This document shows, one piece after another, positions 33,735-41,483 of a stretch of DNA of 64,000 nt. A program made the translations under genes and the position numbers. Numbering within the stretch: the stretch's first letter is position 1; every line of letters begins with the position of its first letter. The stretch lies in contig NZ_JANDJO010000001.1 in assembly GCF_024331145.1 (NCBI RefSeq), positions 558,001 to 622,000 on the forward strand, written 5' to 3'. The notes under the pieces were generated by a model. It was given only the letters and a program-made list of their open reading frames with translations, searched no databases and had not been told where the DNA came from. This stretch comes from Shimia sp. CNT1-13L.2 (lineage in GTDB: Bacteria > Pseudomonadota > Alphaproteobacteria > Rhodobacterales > Rhodobacteraceae).

Positions 33735-34649
33735 TCAGGCAAATATCAGCGAACTCAGCTTGCGACGTCCGTTCAGCACGACAGGATCGTTCGGCTGAAG
33801 CGCGTCGAAGATGGTGAACAGCTGCGCCTTGGCGGCCCCGTCGTTCCATTCGCGATCCCGGCGGAACAGCTCAAGCAATTCAGCCACTGCGCCCTCTGCA
33901 TCGCCAGCCGCGTGCAATGCCTGCGCAAGGTCGAAACGGGCCTGCTGATCGGCAGGGTTGGCTTCAACCGCCGCCCGCAACTCGGCCACCGGGCCCGCAT
34001 TCTCGGCCTGACGCGCCAGTTCAAGCTGCGCCCGCGCCGCCTCGATCTCCGGTGCATTGGCCATATCGGATGGCACCCCGTCCAGAACCGCATCCGCCTG
34101 GTCCAGCGCATTCAGCGCGATATTGGCCCGCACAAGACCACCAAAGGCCGCCGCCATCGTCGGATCCTGCTGGATGATCGCCACAAAGGTCTCGCCCGCG
34201 CCCTGTGCATCACCGGCCTCGAGCATTTCTTCCGCCGCGGCCAGCGCATCGCCAAGGCCACCGTCGGCCTCGCCACCGCCTGCCTCGATCACGCGCTTGA
34301 CGAAGGCCTCGATCTCGCTCGGCGGCACCGCGCCCTGGAATCCGTCCACCGGCTGGCCCTGCCAGAAGGCATAAACCGTCGGGATCGACTGCACCCGCAT
34401 CTGGCCGGCAATCATCTGGTTCTCGTCAACATTGACCTTGGCCATCTTCACGGCCCCACCTGCCGCCGTCACCGCCGCTTCCAGCGCCGGACCAAGCGTC
34501 TTGCAGGGGCCGCACCAGGGCGCCCAGAAGTCGACAATCACGGGAACCGTCTGCGAGGCTTCGACAACCTCCACCATGAAATCCGCTTCCGAGACGTCCT
34601 TGATCAGATCGCCCGCCGGGGCCGCAGTGCCTTGTCCAAGTTCCAGCAT
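33735..34649 (-). CDS. Thioredoxin-domain co-chaperone (CnoX/YbbN-like)
   Basis: A 304-residue protein with an N-terminal thioredoxin domain (about residues 15-120, WAPWCGPCK with Cys46/Cys49) and a C-terminal TPR-like region rich in Ala/Glu helices (about 130-304). E. coli CnoX has a redox-inactive SxxC site; here the canonical CGPC is intact, so reductase activity is expected in addition to holdase function. GGGAAACG precedes ATG. It lies between exonuclease III and the LON-domain gene. Confidence 0.88.
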   Translation of the reverse strand: MLELGQGTAAPAGDLIKDVSEADFMVEVVEASQTVPVIVDFWAPWCGPCKTLGPALEAAVTAAGGAVKMAKVNVDENQMIAGQMRVQSIPTVYAFWQGQPVDGFQGAVPPSEIEAFVKRVIEAGGGEADGGLGDALAAAEEMLEAGDAQGAGETFVAIIQQDPTMAAAFGGLVRANIALNALDQADAVLDGVPSDMANAPEIEAARAQLELARQAENAGPVAELRAAVEANPADQQARFDLAQALHAAGDAEGAVAELLELFRRDREWNDGAAKAQLFTIFDALQPNDPVVLNGRRKLSSLIFA

Positions 34650-34723
34650 GGTTCGTTTCCCGTTTGTATATCAGCTTGCCGCCTAGATGGCGTATGGAAG
34701 GCATCGGCGCAAGGGGCCGGACC

Positions 34724-35512
34724 TTATAGATCGAAGGTTGCAAACACCGGCGCGTGGTCGCTCGGCTTTTCCCAGCCCCGCGCATCGCGCAGGATACGAC
34801 TGCCATGGCCCGCGTTGGAAATATCCGGCGTCGCCCAGACGTGATCCAGTCGGCGACCCTTGTCGGCGGCGTCCCAATCCCGCGCACGGTACGACCACCA
34901 GCTGTACAAAAGCCCCTCGGGAATATCCTGCCGGGTGATATCCACCCAGTTTCCCGCCTCCTGCGTTTGGGCAAGATGCTCAACTTCGATCGGCGTGTGG
35001 CTGACAATCTTCAACAGCTTCTTGTGATCCCAGACATCATCCTCGCGCGGGGCAATGTTCAGATCCCCGACAAGGATTGCCTTCTCGGGTGTGTTGGCAT
35101 GAAACCAATCCCGCATCTCGGTCAGGTAATCGAGCTTCTGGCCAAACTTCTCGTTGATCTCACGATCCGGCTTGTCGCCGCCTGCCGGCACATAGAAGTT
35201 GTGCACCGTGACACCATTCTCAAGCCGTCCCGCAATGTGGCGCGCATGACCAAGCGAGGCGAAATCCTCGCTGCCGGCTTCCTCCATCGGGATTTTCGAC
35301 AGGATCGCTACACCGTTATAGCCCTTCTGTCCGCGTGCCACCATGTGGGTGTAACCAAGCGCCTTGAACCCCTCGAGCGGGATCTTGTCGACCGGGCTCT
35401 TGCATTCCTGAAGGCACAACACGTCAGGCGCCTCTTCCTCCATCAGCTTCAGAACGATGGGTTCGCGAAGGCGAACCGAATTGATGTTCCAGGTGGCCAG
35501 GGTAAAGGACAT
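34724..35512 (-). CDS. xthA: Exodeoxyribonuclease III / AP endonuclease
   Basis: A 262-residue EEP-fold nuclease for base-excision repair. Metal and catalytic residues are visible in LCLQECK (Glu), GDLNIAPREDDVWD (Asp/Asn) and the terminal SDHAPVFATF (Asp-His). The start is MSFTLATWN at 35512 with GGGAG upstream; 11 further codons of open frame lack family likeness. It leads the minus-strand group xthA-cnoX-LON-trm112. Confidence 0.95.
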   Translation of the reverse strand: MSFTLATWNINSVRLREPIVLKLMEEEAPDVLCLQECKSPVDKIPLEGFKALGYTHMVARGQKGYNGVAILSKIPMEEAGSEDFASLGHARHIAGRLENGVTVHNFYVPAGGDKPDREINEKFGQKLDYLTEMRDWFHANTPEKAILVGDLNIAPREDDVWDHKKLLKIVSHTPIEVEHLAQTQEAGNWVDITRQDIPEGLLYSWWSYRARDWDAADKGRRLDHVWATPDISNAGHGSRILRDARGWEKPSDHAPVFATFDL

Positions 35513-35703
35513 GCGCGCGCTCCCGTGTCTCGTCTCTCGCGCCACCCTAACCGCGCCCGTCTCCGGTTACCATTGCGAAAACCGCCTGCTTCAATGCACG
35601 CCCAAATACTCCCGCCGGAGGCACCCGCCCCCGCGCCGTAACGGCACCCTCGACTTTTGCGGCGATCCCTCCAAGACTTGCCGAAACCACACCGGAGAGA
35701 GAT

Positions 35704-36333
35704 ATGATTTTCTACGATTGTTCCACCGCCCCCAGCCCCCGACGCGCCCGTATGTTCATCGCCGAGAAAGGGCTGGAGATCGACATCCGCGAGGTCTCCC
35801 TTCTGAAGGGCGAACAGCTCTCTCCCGAGTTCCTTGCCATCAACCCATCGGCCACGGTGCCGGTGCTGGTCACGGATGACGGAACCACGCTTTCGGAAAA
35901 CCTCGGGATCGCCGCCTATCTCGAAGCGGCCTTTCCCGAACCGCCGCTGATGGGCACGACGCCACAGGAAAAGGGCGAAATCCTGATGTGGACGGCGATT
36001 GCCGAGATGCAGGGCGGCCTGCCAGTGGCCGAGGCCCTGCGCAATTCCAACCCGCACATGAAGGGCCGCGCCATTCCCGGCCCCGCGAACTTTGACCAGA
36101 TTCCCGAACTTGCCGAACGGGGCATGACTCGCATCGGCCTGTTCTTCGACAAGATGAACGCGCACCTCGAAGGGCGTGACTTCGTGGCAACCGATCGCTT
36201 CACCCTGGCCGACATCACCGCCTTCGTGCTGATCGATTTTGCCCGCGTCGTGAAGATCAGGGTAAGCGATACCCATCCTCACCTGCTGCGCTGGTACGAG
36301 GCGATCAAGGCCCGCCCGAGCGCCGGCCTGTGA
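35704..36333 (+). CDS. Glutathione S-transferase family protein
   Basis: A 209-residue two-domain GST. The thioredoxin-like N-terminal domain carries FYDCSTAPSPRRARMFIAEKG and the cis-Pro/Glu-Ser-type segment ATVPVLVTDDGTTLSENLGIAAYLE; the C-terminal helical domain contains FTLADITAFVLIDF. GGAGAGAG precedes ATG. Substrate is unknown. The Cys or Ser near residue 6-7 may be catalytic, as in beta- or theta-class enzymes. Confidence 0.88.
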   Translation: MIFYDCSTAPSPRRARMFIAEKGLEIDIREVSLLKGEQLSPEFLAINPSATVPVLVTDDGTTLSENLGIAAYLEAAFPEPPLMGTTPQEKGEILMWTAIAEMQGGLPVAEALRNSNPHMKGRAIPGPANFDQIPELAERGMTRIGLFFDKMNAHLEGRDFVATDRFTLADITAFVLIDFARVVKIRVSDTHPHLLRWYEAIKARPSAGL

Positions 36334-36340
36334 CCCAGAC

Positions 36341-36368
36341 AAAAAAAGGCCCGGAGCAAGTCCGGGCC
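36341..36368 (-). terminator. Rho-independent terminator with seven-U tail
   Basis: On the minus strand GGCCCGGA-CTTGC-TCCGGGCC is followed by TTTTTTT. The perfect 8-bp GC stem and uninterrupted U-run make it the strongest terminator in this region. It ends a minus-strand transcript, about 170 bp beyond the response-regulator stop. Confidence 0.9.
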
Positions 36369-36441
36369 AGTCCAACAGGGAGGTGCATATCAATACCCGG
36401 ATATGCGCGGGTGACTGTGCAACATGGAAATCATGCGGCTG
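36341..36441 (-). ncRNA. Candidate FNR-controlled small RNA of about 100 nt
   Basis: Proposed from four aligned signals on the minus strand. An FNR box at 36476-36489 is centred 41.5 bp before a start at about 36441. TAAACA (36448-36453) lies at the -10 position. A 7-bp stem-loop GCATATC/GATATGC (36385-36406) follows. An unpaired ACCTCCC is next to it, complementary to Shine-Dalgarno sequences, and the RNA ends in a strong terminator (36341-36368). No conserved protein frame is visible; the only small frame, 14 codons, lacks a ribosome site. The alternative is a long 3' UTR of the response-regulator mRNA. Confidence 0.5.
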
Positions 36442-36475
36442 ACAACATGTTTAAAGGTACGGCCAGCATGTTTCT

Positions 36476-36489
36476 TTGATCCATGTCAA
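36476..36489. promoter_or_regulatory. FNR/FnrL-type box
   Basis: TTGATCCATGTCAA matches the TTGAT-N4-ATCAA consensus in nine of ten positions. It lies 50 bp downstream of the response-regulator stop and not before any annotated gene, so its natural target is the minus-strand candidate RNA. Confidence 0.6.
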
Positions 36490-36538
36490 CGAATATGGGC
36501 CACAACTGTTTCCAGAATATTTCCCATCCTTGCACGTA

Positions 36539-37225
36539 TCAGGCGACCAGTCGATAGCCTCCCGACTCGGTGATCAACAGGCGGGCGTTCGACGGATCGG
36601 GCTCGATCTTCTGACGCAGGCGATAGATGTGGGTCTCGAGCGTGTGGGTGGTCACCCCCGCATTGTAGCCCCAGACCTCGTGCAACAGCACGTCCCGCGC
36701 CACCACGCCATCGTTCGAGCGATACAGGAACTTCAGGATATTGGTCTCTTTCTCGGTCAGGCGGATCTTGCGCTCGTCCTCGGTGATCAGCATCTTCATC
36801 GCCGGCTTAAAGGTATATGGACCAAGCTGGAACACCGCGTCTTCCGACTGTTCATGCTGGCGCAGCTGGGCACGGATACGCGCCAGAAGCACCGGGAATT
36901 TGAAGGGCTTGGTGACATAGTCATTGGCACCCGCATCCAGACCAAGGATGGTGTCGGCATCGCTGTCATGGCCGGTCAGCATGATCACCGGGCATTTCAC
37001 ACCCTGCTTGCGCAGCAGGCGGCACAGCTCGCGGCCATCGGTATCCGGCAGACCCACATCAAGGATCATCAGGTCGTAAAGGCCTTCCTTGGCTTTCACC
37101 ATCGCCTCGGCACCGTTGCCGGCTTCGAAGACATCAAAATCCTCGGTCATGATAAGCTGTTCCGACAGCGCCTCGCGCAGATCGTCATCGTCGTCCACCA
37201 GCAGGATTTTCTTGAGCTGAGCCAT
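36539..37225 (-). CDS. OmpR-family response regulator (CenR-like)
   Basis: A 228-residue two-component regulator. The receiver domain has the acidic pocket DDDDD (residues 11-15), phospho-acceptor Asp56 in LMILDVGLP, and the conserved Lys in TKPFKFPVLLARI. A C-terminal winged helix (about 130-226; VWGYNAGVTTHTLETHIYRLRQKIE) follows. The start MAQLKKILLVDDDDD and the sequence resemble CenR, an essential cell-envelope regulator in Caulobacter and Rhodobacter; this is from memory. No sensor kinase is adjacent. GGAGGCCCGC precedes ATG, and an 18-bp dyad (37244-37261) lies upstream. Confidence 0.9.
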   Translation of the reverse strand: MAQLKKILLVDDDDDLREALSEQLIMTEDFDVFEAGNGAEAMVKAKEGLYDLMILDVGLPDTDGRELCRLLRKQGVKCPVIMLTGHDSDADTILGLDAGANDYVTKPFKFPVLLARIRAQLRQHEQSEDAVFQLGPYTFKPAMKMLITEDERKIRLTEKETNILKFLYRSNDGVVARDVLLHEVWGYNAGVTTHTLETHIYRLRQKIEPDPSNARLLITESGGYRLVA

Positions 37226-37403
37226 GCGGGCCTCCCGTTTTCGTGTTCATCTGTACGAACATGTGAGGCGCATCGACGTCAACGGCAAGATTTGCTGCAA
37301 TTCTCTCACGGCCTCGTGTAAATCTCGTGCGATATGTTTCATCTCGTTGCAAAAGCGGCTACATGTTTGGCCTGCATCTGTAACACTGCGCCCCGGTCCC
37401 TCG

Positions 37404-38495
37404 ATGAGTTTCGCTCCCGACATCCTTGAACGCCTCGCCCGCGCCCGCTCTGATCTGCGCATGGGTGTTCCGATTCTTCTGATCAAGGAAGGACAGGCCG
37501 TCCTTGTCCTGTCGGCGGAAACCCTAAAGGCGGACCGTCTGGAAGATGTGCGCGGCCTCGGGCATGAGCTGGTTCTGACGATCACGTCCCGCCGTGCCGA
37601 AACCCTCAAGGCCCGTGCCTACGATGGCGATCTGGCGCGCCTCGCTCTGCCGGCGGATGCCGGTATCAACTGGATCAAGGGCGTCGCCGATCCGCAGGAC
37701 GATCTCAACAAGCCGATGAAGGGCCCGCTGAAATCCCTGCGCGACGGATCGGCCGATCTGCACCGCACGGCGATCAAGCTGGTAAAGTCCGCGCGCCTTC
37801 TGCCCTCGGCGCTGGTGGTCGAGCTCGACAATGCCGCCGCCTTTGCCATGGCAAACGGCCTGACGGTCATTCCCGCCGACCTTGCCGCGCCGCATCTTGA
37901 AACCACCAGCCCTCTGAACTCGGTCGTACATGCACGCCTGCCGATGGAAGCAGCCGAGGCAGGCCGCCTGCATATCTTCCGTCCCGAGGACGGCGGCGAG
38001 GAACACTATGCCATCGAGATCGGCCGCCCCTCGCGGGACGAACCGGTTCTGGCACGGCTGCACTCGGCCTGTTTCACCGGCGATGTCCTTGGCAGCCTGA
38101 AATGTGATTGCGGCCCGCAGCTGAATGGTGCCCTTGCCCAGATGGGCAGCGAGGGCGCAGGCGTTCTGCTCTACCTCAACCAGGAAGGCCGCGGAATCGG
38201 CCTCGCCAACAAGATGCGTGCCTACTCGCTGCAGGATCAGGGCTTTGACACCGTCGAGGCCAATCACCGCCTTGGGTTCGAGGATGACGAGCGCGATTTC
38301 CGCATCGGCTCCAAGATTCTGCGCGAAATGGGGTTCTCATCGGTGCGGCTGCTCACCAACAACCCCCGCAAGATTTCCATGATGGAAAGCACGGGCATCA
38401 CGGTGGCGGAACGTGTCGCCCTGAAAGTCGGGGAAAATGCCCATAACACCGCCTATCTTGCAACCAAGGCGGCCAAGTCGGGGCACCTGCTGTGA
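37404..38495 (+). CDS. ribA: GTP cyclohydrolase II with degenerate N-terminal domain
   Basis: First step of riboflavin synthesis: GTP to 2,5-diamino-6-ribosylamino-pyrimidinone phosphate, formate and pyrophosphate. The zinc ligands Cys223, Cys234 and Cys236 (SACFTGDVLGSLKCDCG) and the NQEGRGIGLANKMRAY block are intact in the C-terminal half. At 363 residues it is much longer than E. coli RibA (196). The N-terminal 170 residues begin like a RibB domain (LERARSDLRMGVPILLI) but lack the acidic DDEDREN-type catalytic loop, so it is unlikely to make dihydroxybutanone phosphate. The L,D-transpeptidase-like gene overlaps its stop by GTGA. Confidence 0.9.
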   Translation: MSFAPDILERLARARSDLRMGVPILLIKEGQAVLVLSAETLKADRLEDVRGLGHELVLTITSRRAETLKARAYDGDLARLALPADAGINWIKGVADPQDDLNKPMKGPLKSLRDGSADLHRTAIKLVKSARLLPSALVVELDNAAAFAMANGLTVIPADLAAPHLETTSPLNSVVHARLPMEAAEAGRLHIFRPEDGGEEHYAIEIGRPSRDEPVLARLHSACFTGDVLGSLKCDCGPQLNGALAQMGSEGAGVLLYLNQEGRGIGLANKMRAYSLQDQGFDTVEANHRLGFEDDERDFRIGSKILREMGFSSVRLLTNNPRKISMMESTGITVAERVALKVGENAHNTAYLATKAAKSGHLL

Positions 38496-38986
38496 CACCC
38501 TCTGAAATGGTGCTCACCCCGACGGGCCTGCGGTTCATGGGGCGTCGGTTTCCCTGCACCATCGGCAAAGGCGGTATCCGCACCGACAAACGCGAGGGCG
38601 ACGGCGCCACGCCGCGCGGCATCCACACCATCACCGGCCTGCTGTATCGGCCTGACCGTATGGCGCAACCAACCCCCTGGGCGGAACCGATTCACAACGG
38701 CGATCTCTGGTCAGATGCCAGCGATGATCCGGCCTACAACACGCTTGTTCAGGCTCCCTATGGCCCCAGCCACGAAAAGCTGCGCCGCTCCGATCCACTC
38801 TATGATCTGGTTCTGCTGACCAACTGGAACTGGCCCAATGCGATTGCAGGCAAGGGATCGGCCATTTTCCTGCACCAGTACCGGCGCAAAGGCTTTCCGA
38901 CGGAGGGCTGCATCGCCTTTCGCCGTGACCACATGTACTGGATTGCCTGCCGCGCTGTACCCGGCACACGGGTGATCGTGCCCTAG
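38492..38986 (+). CDS. L,D-transpeptidase (YkuD) family protein
   Basis: A 164-residue YkuD-fold protein with His128 in AIFLHQY and nucleophile Cys140 in FPTEGCIAF, the catalytic pair of L,D-transpeptidases that form 3-3 or lipoprotein cross-links in peptidoglycan. The chain from the GTG start has no signal peptide or membrane anchor, odd for a periplasmic enzyme. The GTGA overlap with ribA fixes the start. Members of this short branch (COG3786-like) have unclear function. Confidence 0.8.
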   Translation: MTPSEMVLTPTGLRFMGRRFPCTIGKGGIRTDKREGDGATPRGIHTITGLLYRPDRMAQPTPWAEPIHNGDLWSDASDDPAYNTLVQAPYGPSHEKLRRSDPLYDLVLLTNWNWPNAIAGKGSAIFLHQYRRKGFPTEGCIAFRRDHMYWIACRAVPGTRVIVP

Positions 38987-38994
38987 GTCGGCGT

Positions 38995-39648
38995 TCAGCC
39001 GTAATCGCGTGCCCCGAAAATCGCCGAGCCAACGCGCACATGGGTCGCCCCAAGCGCCACGGCTCTCTCGAAATCGCCGCTCATGCCCATCGACAGCCCC
39101 TCAAGACCGTTTCGCGCGGCGATTTTTGCCAGAAGGGCAAAGTGCAACGAGGGTTCTTCGTCCACCGGCGGGATACACATCAGCCCGACCACGGGCAGAT
39201 CAAGCGCGCGACATTCGGCCACGAAGGCATCGGCATCGGCCGGCATGACCCCGGCCTTCTGTTCTTCCTCGCCCGTGTTCACCTGGATGAAAAGATTGGG
39301 GCAGTGGCCCAACTCCTGCGCCAGCCGCGCCAGGGTCTTGGCCAGCTTGGGGCGGTCGACGGAATGGATCACCTCGAACAACTCCATGGCCTGACGCGCC
39401 TTGTTGGTCTGCAACGGCCCAAGAAGATGCACTTTCACGCCGTCAAAACGCTCGCGAAAGGCGGGCCATTTCCCGGCTGCTTCCTGAACCTTGTTCTCAC
39501 CCAACACCCGATGCCCTTCTTCAAGAACGGCTTCGACGCGCTCATTGGGCTGCACCTTGCTCACCGCGATCAGTTCGGTCGCCCCGACAGGACGCCCGGC
39601 CAGCTCCTCGGCCTTGTGGATTCGTGCGGTGATTTCGGCAAGCGACAT
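38995..39648 (-). CDS. YggS/PROSC-family PLP homeostasis protein
   Basis: A 217-residue fold-type III PLP-binding protein. The cofactor lysine is Lys31 in LIAVSKVQPNE; VHLLGPLQTNKARQAME and the terminal LSMGMSGDFERAVALGATHVRVGSAIFG block are diagnostic. The family buffers pyridoxal phosphate and affects amino-acid pools. GGGGA lies 7 bases before ATG at 39648. It sits between a convergent L,D-transpeptidase-like gene and the porin terminators. Confidence 0.93.
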   Translation of the reverse strand: MSLAEITARIHKAEELAGRPVGATELIAVSKVQPNERVEAVLEEGHRVLGENKVQEAAGKWPAFRERFDGVKVHLLGPLQTNKARQAMELFEVIHSVDRPKLAKTLARLAQELGHCPNLFIQVNTGEEEQKAGVMPADADAFVAECRALDLPVVGLMCIPPVDEEPSLHFALLAKIAARNGLEGLSMGMSGDFERAVALGATHVRVGSAIFGARDYG

Positions 39649-39706
39649 GGCGTTTCCCCGTTGCGGTCCAATTGGCCGCACTAGAACACCATCACCTGCA
39701 AAAAGA

Positions 39707-39731
39707 AAAGCCCTCGGGAAAACCCAAGGGC
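39707..39731 (-). terminator. Second of two tandem terminators of the porin gene
   Basis: On the minus strand GCCCTTGGG-TTTT-CCCGAGGGC is followed by TTTTCTTTTTG. It lies just beyond the first terminator. Confidence 0.85.
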
Positions 39732-39734
39732 AAA

Positions 39735-39762
39735 AGAAAAGGGCAGGTCCGAAGACCTGCCC
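39735..39762 (-). terminator. First of two tandem terminators of the porin gene
   Basis: On the minus strand GGGCAGGTC-TTCG-GACCTGCCC is followed by TTTTCTTTTG: a 9-bp stem with UUCG loop. Two extra small hairpins, GAAAGC/GCTTTC at 39765-39779 and CTTCTAA/TTAGAAG over the stop codon, precede it. Confidence 0.9.
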
Positions 39763-39790
39763 TCGAAAGCGTAGCTTTCAGCTTCTAAGA

Positions 39791-40696
39791 TTAGAAGTTG
39801 AATACAACACCAGCGTCCGCCGAGGTAACGCCAGCGTAGTTGTCTACGATACCTGCGCGCAGCGAAACACCGCCGCCGAGGCTGTGACGTACGCCGATGC
39901 CCCATGCGGTTTGGTCAATGCCGCTGTCGCGGTTGATGTAGCCAGCCAGGGTGGTTGCGTCGCTTACAGCGTAGTTAACGCCCAGACCAAAGGTGCTGTC
40001 TGCGGTGCCGTTGTCAGCGTACTTGACGGTTACGTCTGCTGCGCCGAACGAACCCGAAGCGGTCAGAGCGAAGTCGGTGTCAGCTGCGTTGTCCGAATCT
40101 TGGATAGCTGCTGCAACGGTGTAGTTGCCTGCAGTGTACGAAACGGCCAGAGCGGTACGGTCGACTACGGTAGCACCGATCAGGTCGTCCGAGCTGTGCG
40201 ACAGGTGAACGCCGAATGCGCCTGCGCTGTACAGAACGTCAACGCCGAAGACGCCAGCGCCGCCCGACGAGTAAGCGTCGCCGCCACCGTAAACAGCTTC
40301 CAGGAAGCCCAGACCGGTGAAGCCAACACCACCGTCATACATGCCAGGCATGTTTTCCAGTGCGCCCAGAACGTTACCAACCGACAGGGTCAGGCCGCCG
40401 GTCGAAACCCAGAAACGCGGGGTGTTGAATGCCGCGATGTTGCCGGCGAAGTTGGACGAGTAGCCGTTTTCGTCGGCGTCAGCTTGGTAGCGGATTTGCG
40501 AACCAAACGACAGACCGTTGTCGGTTTCTGCGGTCGCAGTAACGATCAGACGCAGACGCGACGACAGAGTTACTTCGTTTGCAGCGCCATCAACGTACAG
40601 TACACCAAAACGGCCGTAGCCGCCGAAAGTTACGTCTGCTGCAGCAACACCAGCGGTTGCAACCAGAGCAGTCGTAGCGAAGAGAACTTTTTTCAT
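39791..40696 (-). CDS. Outer-membrane porin
   Basis: A 301-residue beta-barrel porin of the Rhodobacter type. The signal peptide MKKVLFATTALVATAGVAAA is followed by DVTFGGYGRFGVLY, and alternating amphipathic strands end in AGVVFNF with the C-terminal Phe required for BAM-mediated assembly. GAGGGA precedes ATG at 40696. Codon use is strongly biased (many CCG/GCG/GTT without rare codons) and two tandem terminators follow, both signs of very high expression. It is likely the major general-diffusion porin. Confidence 0.93.
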   Translation of the reverse strand: MKKVLFATTALVATAGVAAADVTFGGYGRFGVLYVDGAANEVTLSSRLRLIVTATAETDNGLSFGSQIRYQADADENGYSSNFAGNIAAFNTPRFWVSTGGLTLSVGNVLGALENMPGMYDGGVGFTGLGFLEAVYGGGDAYSSGGAGVFGVDVLYSAGAFGVHLSHSSDDLIGATVVDRTALAVSYTAGNYTVAAAIQDSDNAADTDFALTASGSFGAADVTVKYADNGTADSTFGLGVNYAVSDATTLAGYINRDSGIDQTAWGIGVRHSLGGGVSLRAGIVDNYAGVTSADAGVVFNF

Positions 40697-40955
40697 AGTT
40701 TTTCCCTCGGTTTTCCAATTCATGCGCCCAGTCAGGAGAATCCAGAGTGGGTGTGCCACTGTCTTTCACTCCTTTCGGGCCTTCGTTGCAAGCAAACGAA
40801 ACTCGTGAACAAGATTGCCGCCCAACATGGTGCAGAGATGCCACACATCCGCAAACCGCCTCAAACGGTATCAGAATGGCAGACCCACTATATCCTTGCT
40901 CCAAGGCGTCCTTATGGCTAGGACGGTACCAACGTTGAGATTTGGGCAAGAAATA

Positions 40956-41462
40956 ATGAATCTGACTGGTGTTCTGAAGCTTGTTGTCATGTGTACCGCA
41001 GTTGCAGCCGTTGCGGCTTGCGGCAACCGCAATAGTGACCCTTACGATAGAACGTACGGCGGCGAAGAATACCTCGCCAGGGCGGACACCGGAAACCCGA
41101 CGGAGCAGAACGTTGATGGACAAACCATCTGGGACATCTTCGCGCCGGACAACTCGGACGTTACCGTTCGCGTGAACAAATATATCTGGAATGCATCTCT
41201 GGAAGTCCTTGATTTCCTTCCAGTTCAATCGGTTGACCCCTTCTCGGGTGTCATCGTGACAGGTTATGGCACCCCTCCGGGTGGTGGCCGTTCCTATCGC
41301 GCCACCGTTTATGTACGCGACCCCTCGCTTGATGCGCGCTCGCTGCACGTGGCGATGCAAACCCGTGGCGGCCGTGCGGTTTCCGCAGGTACGGTTCGTG
41401 CAGTTGAAGATGCGATTCTCACCCGCGCCCGTCAGTTGCGCGTTGCAGACGGCAAGCTTTAA
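40956..41462 (+). CDS. DUF3576-family lipoprotein
   Basis: A 168-residue lipoprotein: signal MNLTGVLKLVVMCTAVAAVAAC with acylated Cys22. The mature region has TIWDIFAPDNSDVTVRVNKYIW and VTGYGTPPGGGRSYRATVYV, characteristic of the alphaproteobacterial DUF3576 family of unknown, probably envelope-related, function. The start is set by the lipoprotein signal; a frame open to 40815 lacks a ribosome site. It is 87 bp upstream of the leuS-side gene pair in reverse orientation only; no operon partner is visible. Confidence 0.85.
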   Translation: MNLTGVLKLVVMCTAVAAVAACGNRNSDPYDRTYGGEEYLARADTGNPTEQNVDGQTIWDIFAPDNSDVTVRVNKYIWNASLEVLDFLPVQSVDPFSGVIVTGYGTPPGGGRSYRATVYVRDPSLDARSLHVAMQTRGGRAVSAGTVRAVEDAILTRARQLRVADGKL

Positions 41463-41475
41463 GCCTGCCGTCTTT
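41447..41475 (+). terminator. Terminator overlapping the end of the DUF3576 gene
   Basis: AGACGGCA and TGCCGTCT pair with an inner GC/GC helix around the stop codon and are followed by TTTC. A second hairpin, TTCACA/TGTGAA at 41474-41495, overlaps the stop of the convergent glycosyltransferase gene. Confidence 0.55.
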
Positions 41476-41483
41476 CACATTGC

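Noticed and set aside
36395-36440. A 14-codon frame inside the candidate small RNA
   Set aside because: No ribosome-binding site precedes its ATG, and the RNA signals explain the region better.
37244-37261. TGTTC-N8-GAACA dyad upstream of the response regulator as a LexA box
   Set aside because: Spacing and orientation do not match the alphaproteobacterial GTTC-N7-GTTC/GAAC-N7-GAAC sites. It may still be another operator.
40697-40955. Promoters of the porin and the divergent lipoprotein gene
   Set aside because: Several partial -35/-10 matches occur, but none stands out enough to call; the region must contain them.
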